DNA of 10,563 nucleotides, from NCBI GenBank assembly GCA_910586365.1, contig CAJUGP010000017.1, positions 1 through 10,563 on the forward strand, given 5' to 3'. The position numbers and the translations under genes were made by a program. How positions within the stretch are numbered: the first letter of the stretch is position 1; each line of letters starts with the position of its first letter. This document shows, piece by piece, positions 6,616-10,563 of the stretch. The notes below the pieces were generated by a model. That model saw only the letters and a program-made list of their open reading frames with translations. It was not told the DNA's origin and did not search any database. This DNA comes from an uncultured Christensenella sp. (GTDB lineage Bacteria; Bacillota; Clostridia; Christensenellales; Borkfalkiaceae).

Positions 6616-6633
6616 ATGCTAATTCATTAGCAT
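6616..6633. repeat. 18-bp palindrome between the two carbohydrate genes
   Basis: ATGCTAAT-TC-ATTAGCAT has two perfect 8-bp arms separated by 2 bp. It lies 10 bp downstream of the DUF4965 family stop and 17 bp before the GH31 start. A 2-bp centre and AT-rich arms without a T-tract argue against a terminator, so it is more like a dimeric repressor or activator site, or an mRNA processing hairpin. No convincing -35/-10 pair accompanies it. Confidence 0.5.
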
Positions 6634-6642
6634 ACGGCACGA

Positions 6643-8646
6643 TCAGAGCAAGAGGATAAAGCAGCCGCCCTGCACGGTACGGGCGCGGAAGAAAACGTGT
6701 TCGCCGTTTTGCGTACGGTACCAATCGCTGAACGGAACACGGTGCGGCGATTCCTTTAAGAACTTATCAAGATAAGCGATCATGTTCGTCCGTTTTTCCG
6801 CATCGTCCGTCAACGCCGCCGCCCAGGTGATCCAATCGGTTTTGGAATACGTTTCGCGGTTGTCGAGCGGCGTGCCGAAGGTGTTGGCTTTTTTAAGATA
6901 ACAATCAACTTCCCGTTCGAGCACTTCCTGCGGAAATAATCCCAAACGCAGAATTTTATCGAACGCAAAATTGTATTTTAACGAGAACGTGCTTTCGTCG
7001 GCGTCCCACGATATGGGCAGGTGCGGGAAACGGTTTGCAAACGCCGTGATCTCGGCGGCAAATTCTTCCGCCGTTTTACGGTACTCTGCGCCGCGCTCAC
7101 CGCCGCCCGTCGCGTTCAGCAGTTCGGCATAGCAGGCGATCCCCACCGTCGCTTTGATCGCCAAATTAAGATTGTTTTTCAAATGCCCCGCAAAGTCGTC
7201 GGTGCAAAGCTGTTCTTCGGGTTTCAGTCCGTATTTTACGAGATATTCCACCCATTTTTCGGCTAAATCGGCATTCTCCGCAAAAAACGAAATGTCCTTA
7301 TCGCAATGATAGCACGCGTACCACATGATCAAAAGATTTGCGCATTCTTCCACCGACATTTGATAGCGCATATCATAAATCTGCGAACGCGCGGGAAGCA
7401 GGTATACGGGGAACCAGGTATTCGTATCTTCTTTGCGCAACGTGCCGGTATACTTGCTCTTTTGGTCGGTAAAGCCGTAGACGTTGCCGCAGCAGTTGGG
7501 ATACGTGCCTGCGTCGTGCGGCGCGAAATCGTACGGCCATGCGGGCATACGCGCATATTTCAAAATGGGACGCATCATCCCTTTTACAAGCTCGGTGTTA
7601 TATAAAAGGAACAAGGGCATGGAAGGATAACTCACGTCCACCGTAGCGATGCAGCCGTTGGAGTCGCACTCTTTGGATAAAAACAGCAGCGTTCCGTCGG
7701 TATCTTTTATCAGCTTGTGCGAAGAAACGCTTTGCCGCAGCGACGCGTACAACAAATCGAGATAGCTCTTCCCGAACGGAGCGGCTTTCTTTTGCAGTTC
7801 TTTGTCAAACGCCGCCAACCGCTCGTCCGTTTTGCGGTAACCGTTCCAAACCGTTTGCAGTGCCTCGATGATCGTATGATCCTGCAAATAATAACCTTTT
7901 CTGAACTCCCCGTAATATTGAATCGAAACGACGTCGTCGTATCCGAGCGCAAGAATACCCTTGTGCGTTTTATTGAACGCGCCGATATAACATTCCTCGC
8001 CCGCCGCGGAAAAACATTTGAGTCCGCCTGTGAGATAGGCGGCAAGATCGCAGGCGTCGAGGAAAGAAGCTTCTTCGCCCGCCACATACCAATAGCCCCA
8101 ATCCGCGCCGATTTTATCGCCGTTGTTGGACAAATACATTTGGCGTTTTCTTCCCAAAAACGCGCATTCAAAACCGTTGAGATCGGCAGCCGCGCCGCAT
8201 ACGCTATGATCGCACCCGATTTCTTCGTTATAGGCGATCGTGCGGTTGACGAACAGTGAAATCTCCGCATCCGCGTCGCCCTCGATTTCGTATTCGAGAT
8301 AACAAACGGGAAGCGCGATCATTTCCGGATCGTCGGGCAGCAAGGGCGAAACGAATTTCACTTTCAACTCGACGCCGCCCGCACGGAACACGTAATCGGT
8401 GGAAAACGCCGTTACGGCAAGCGAAATCTGTTCGGCGCATTGCACGCCGCAATTTGCGAAATCTTCGCCGTTTCCGAGAAAGCAATAGGTATTACCCTGC
8501 GTTTTCAAAAATCCGTAAATTCTTTTTTCCGCACCCCACCAACTCTGCACGTGACTCTTATTCAGCTCTTCCGTTACGCTCCAAAGGGAAAAATTCGGGT
8601 CTTTGACGAACAGCGGATAAGCGGGCAATATTCTTTTATTTGACAT
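6643..8646 (-). CDS. GtaA-like DUF5127/DUF4965/DUF1793 family protein
   Basis: This 667-residue protein follows the family from end to end. An N-terminal beta-rich region (to about 290) is followed by an alpha/alpha-barrel-like part. Visible signatures are TVDVSYPSMPLFLLYN (335-350), HDAGTYPN (377-384), EECANLLIMWY (433-443), NLNLAIKATVGIACYAELL (492-510), KYNFAFDKILRLGLFP (557-572), FGTPLDNRETYSKTDWITW (590-608) and the terminal RARTVQGGCFILLL. Fungal relatives were named glutaminase A, while bacterial members usually occur among polysaccharide-degradation genes with unproven activity. Pairing here with GH31 supports a glycosidase-like role, but that is inference. No signal peptide is present, so it is likely cytosolic, unlike the secreted fungal protein. 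ATG 8646 follows CGAGGT by 5 nt. It heads the operon behind an extended -10 promoter, and its TGA stop is 43 bp before the GH31 start. Confidence 0.85.
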   Translation of the reverse strand: MSNKRILPAYPLFVKDPNFSLWSVTEELNKSHVQSWWGAEKRIYGFLKTQGNTYCFLGNGEDFANCGVQCAEQISLAVTAFSTDYVFRAGGVELKVKFVSPLLPDDPEMIALPVCYLEYEIEGDADAEISLFVNRTIAYNEEIGCDHSVCGAAADLNGFECAFLGRKRQMYLSNNGDKIGADWGYWYVAGEEASFLDACDLAAYLTGGLKCFSAAGEECYIGAFNKTHKGILALGYDDVVSIQYYGEFRKGYYLQDHTIIEALQTVWNGYRKTDERLAAFDKELQKKAAPFGKSYLDLLYASLRQSVSSHKLIKDTDGTLLFLSKECDSNGCIATVDVSYPSMPLFLLYNTELVKGMMRPILKYARMPAWPYDFAPHDAGTYPNCCGNVYGFTDQKSKYTGTLRKEDTNTWFPVYLLPARSQIYDMRYQMSVEECANLLIMWYACYHCDKDISFFAENADLAEKWVEYLVKYGLKPEEQLCTDDFAGHLKNNLNLAIKATVGIACYAELLNATGGGERGAEYRKTAEEFAAEITAFANRFPHLPISWDADESTFSLKYNFAFDKILRLGLFPQEVLEREVDCYLKKANTFGTPLDNRETYSKTDWITWAAALTDDAEKRTNMIAYLDKFLKESPHRVPFSDWYRTQNGEHVFFRARTVQGGCFILLL

Positions 8647-8672
8647 ATGATACCTCGTTTATATTTTTATGA

Positions 8673-8701
8673 AGTATACCACACAACCATGGAAAAAACA
8701 A
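8673..8701 (-). promoter_or_regulatory. Promoter of the DUF4965-GH31 operon
   Basis: On the minus strand, TTGTTT (8701-8696) and TATACT (8678-8673) are 17 nt apart, and the -10 is extended by TGG. Transcription would start near 8666, about 20 nt before the start codon, with CGAGGT in the leader. No obvious operator palindrome overlaps it apart from a CCATGG at 8688-8693. Confidence 0.6.
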
Positions 8702-8775
8702 GCATATTTAAGAAAAAATGCGATATAATCCACCCTTCTTTTCCAGACGAAAAAATTGCAGGAAAATCGACCAAT

Positions 8776-8810
8776 AAAAAAGGCAAACCGTAAAAACGGC
8801 TTGCCTTTTT
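8776..8810 (-). terminator. Intrinsic terminator of the iron-sulfur/TlpA gene
   Basis: An 11-bp stem (AAGGCAAGCCG with CGGTTTGCCTT, including one G-U pair) closes a 6-nt loop and is followed by a U-tract on the minus strand. It starts 13 nt after the stop codon. A T-tract on the other side means it could also stop plus-strand transcription. It insulates the fusion gene from the DUF4965-GH31 operon. Confidence 0.9.
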
Positions 8811-8823
8811 CTAAAAACTCAAT

Positions 8824-10550
8824 TCAGTTCAGAAACGGAACGACTACGTCTTCAAGTTCTTTATAAGTTGCAAAACCTCTCGGCAACCGTTTGACGACAA
8901 TCCCCTTTTCATTTACGATTATCGTAAAGGGCCATGCGCTGCCGCCGTCTAACAATTCATAAGTTAAACATTTATTCTTTTCTTTGTTGTCTTGAGCAAA
9001 CGTCAAGGTATAATCCGCCCAATTTTTATCTTTAATAAATTTGGGAACAGGTCGATCCTCGTTTCCCTGTATCGCAATCACGCTCAAACGATCGGAGTAA
9101 TTTTTTTGCAAATCTTCAAAGAAAGGAAGTTCCGCAACGCAACCGCCGCACCAGGTAGCCCAAAAATTGATGATCGTCAGTTTGCCGCGCGTATCGGCAG
9201 GCGAATACGTACGCTCCGTCAATTTATACTCACCGTTTTCTTCGCCGTACAGCTTAATGGTAAAATCGGGGCATATATCGCCTTCCTTGTTTCCCGCAAG
9301 CGCCTGTACTGCGTTATCGTAAAGCGAACCCTGTATTTCCGAATACCATTTTTGATAACGGATCCTGCCCGACGTATCCAAAATCATCAACGAAGCATAT
9401 TCTTTTTTGCCTTCATCGTCCCGAACGATCGGTTTCATAAGATTTTTCCAAACGAAGCCGTTATCCTCAACAAACGTATATTCCCAATTGTTTTGTTCGA
9501 TCAAACCGCAAACCACGTCGGCATGCGCATCGGATACGACGATCGATTTTGAGTCGTACCCGTAAACCGAACGAAGCTGATTTTCCGTTAGAGAAAATTG
9601 CGACAACATTTCATCGCCTTCATTCGGACGCCAAAAATAGACAAACGTAACCGAACCGCGCGTTTCGCTGATTGTAAACTTTTCGTTCGAGCCGTATATC
9701 GGCAACGTAAATTCGGGGCAAATTTTCCCCTCTTCCGCTTTCACCTGCACGTCGATAAAATTGTAATACACGAGCGCACCCGCAAGCAAAGCAAGCGCGG
9801 CGAACCACGCCGTAAACTGCAACCAGAAATTACGTTTTTGCTGTTTTGCACGCGCAGCGGAAAAGTTCTGTTCCGAAGTCTGCGCCGCTTCTGCCGCAAG
9901 AGCAGCCCCGCCGCCCGACGAAGGATCCTCGGCAACGGCATTTTCTTGTTTCAAAAGCGCGTTAAGCGGTTTTTCCTCGGCAGGCGCGCCGACGGCGTTT
10001 TCGTGCACGAAAAGCTTCTGCCCCTTCCAACTGATCGCTTTTGTCGGGCATACGGCAATACATTCGCCGCATTGGATACATTCGTGATCGCCCACGCGCT
10101 TGATATCCATCTTGCATGCGTTTACGCACAGTCCGCAATCGGTGCATTTGTTTTTATCGAGCTTAATGCCGAGTAACGCGATCTTGCTGAAAAATCCGTA
10201 GATCGCGCCGAGCGGACAGAAGAAACGGCAGAAAAAACGGAAGATAAACACGCTTGCCACCATAAAAACAACAAGCACTCCGAATTTCCAAGTAAACAGC
10301 GAACCTAAACGCATAAACATACTATCGTTATTCGGATTGACGAGTAACGACAACGCGCCGCCGAACGTACCCGCAGGGCAGATATATTTGCAAAAACCCG
10401 GAACGGGTAGCCCCGATTTGCCGAACATCAAAGGCACCGCAACGACGAGCACGACTAATATCACGTATTTTAGATACGATAGGATATAAGTAAACTTGCT
10501 CTTTTTCAGTTTAGGCGTTTTTATTTTATATAAAAGCTCTTGTCCGAGTC
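8824..10550 (-). CDS. 5'-truncated NapH-like 4Fe-4S membrane protein fused to two TlpA thioredoxin domains
   Basis: 574 residues are visible and the N-terminus is lost at the contig end. Numbered from the first full codon (10548), the reading frame opens with a NapH-like segment (LGQELLYKIKTPKLKK), a hydrophobic stretch and membrane CxxxCP motifs at 53-58 and 107-112. Two ferredoxin-type 4Fe-4S motifs follow (Cys 135/138/141/145 and 157/160/163/167). After an Ala/Gly/acidic linker (about 183-233) comes a membrane helix (240-263) and two TlpA/ResA-like domains (about 274-408 and 423-574). The second has the WCGGC active site (467-470) and cis-Pro segment WPFTIIV. The first has FWRPNEGDE where FWATWCGPC is expected. 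A GTG at 10464 would look like a start but lies inside the hydrophobic stretch, with clear homologous sequence in frame upstream. Probable role: moving electrons from cytosolic ferredoxin across the membrane to extracytoplasmic thiols; the electron partners are inferred. Confidence 0.85.
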
Positions 10551-10563
10551 AGATCGGAAGAGC
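10551..10563. other. Illumina adapter read-through at the contig end
   Basis: The terminal 13 bases AGATCGGAAGAGC equal the common prefix of Illumina TruSeq adapters. They sit exactly at the end of the window, as expected for untrimmed reads carried into an assembly. Genuine sequence ends at or near 10550. The junction also creates an artificial in-frame TGA (10551-10549, minus strand) just upstream of the truncated iron-sulfur gene. Confidence 0.97.

Noticed and set aside
7717..8259. Long plus-strand open frame opposite the DUF4965 family gene
   Set aside because: It is rich in Arg with no recognisable motif and lies entirely antisense to a well-supported gene; it is a shadow of its codon bias.
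8992..10176. Two roughly 190-codon plus-strand frames opposite the iron-sulfur/TlpA gene
   Set aside because: They are basic and low in recognisable structure, and they are antisense to conserved domains; treated as shadows.

Overview
The window looks like one short, uncircularised assembly contig from a low-to-mid GC anaerobic member of the Bacillota (Clostridia-like). The clues are strong GGAGG-type ribosome binding sites, sigma-A promoters with near-consensus or extended -10 boxes, a membrane iron-sulfur protein of the NapH type, and cytosolic carbohydrate enzymes. A finer placement (Christensenellales-like gut lineages come to mind) is only a guess. The last 13 bases (10551-10563) are the Illumina TruSeq adapter prefix, so the right edge is not biological.

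Left part (1-2808). The extreme left holds a promoter and a roughly 140-nt folded leader running off the edge toward a gene of which only the first codons remain. Next is an FtsH-like AAA+ ATPase (211-1653, minus). It lacks the N-terminal membrane anchor, its M41 peptidase domain has lost the HExxH zinc site, and it carries a very acidic insertion. Transcribed divergently is a tandem ribbon-helix-helix plus WYL/WCX regulator (1816-2808, plus). The 162-bp gap between them contains both promoters and a palindrome inside the regulator's promoter. I read this pair as a candidate regulator-plus-effector module whose function I do not recognise.

Centre (2809-4079). An ion-transporter-superfamily (ArsB/SLC13-like) permease has its own extended -10 promoter placed so that transcription should start at or next to its GTG start codon, that is, a probable leaderless mRNA.

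Right-centre (4080-8701, minus). A two-gene catabolic operon is headed by a GtaA-like DUF5127/DUF4965/DUF1793 protein, followed by a GH31 glycosidase with an inserted PA14 domain. Both lack signal peptides, so they probably act on imported glycans or glycosides in the cytosol. An 18-bp palindrome sits in the short gap between them.

Right end (8776-10550, minus). A 5'-truncated NapH-like 4Fe-4S membrane protein is fused to two extracytoplasmic TlpA-type thioredoxin domains, the first with both active-site cysteines replaced by Glu. It ends at a strong intrinsic terminator. The fusion suggests electron flow from cytosolic reductant across the membrane to thiols outside.

No tRNA, rRNA, CRISPR array, transposase or insertion sequence is visible. 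No gap between genes exceeds about 210 bases.
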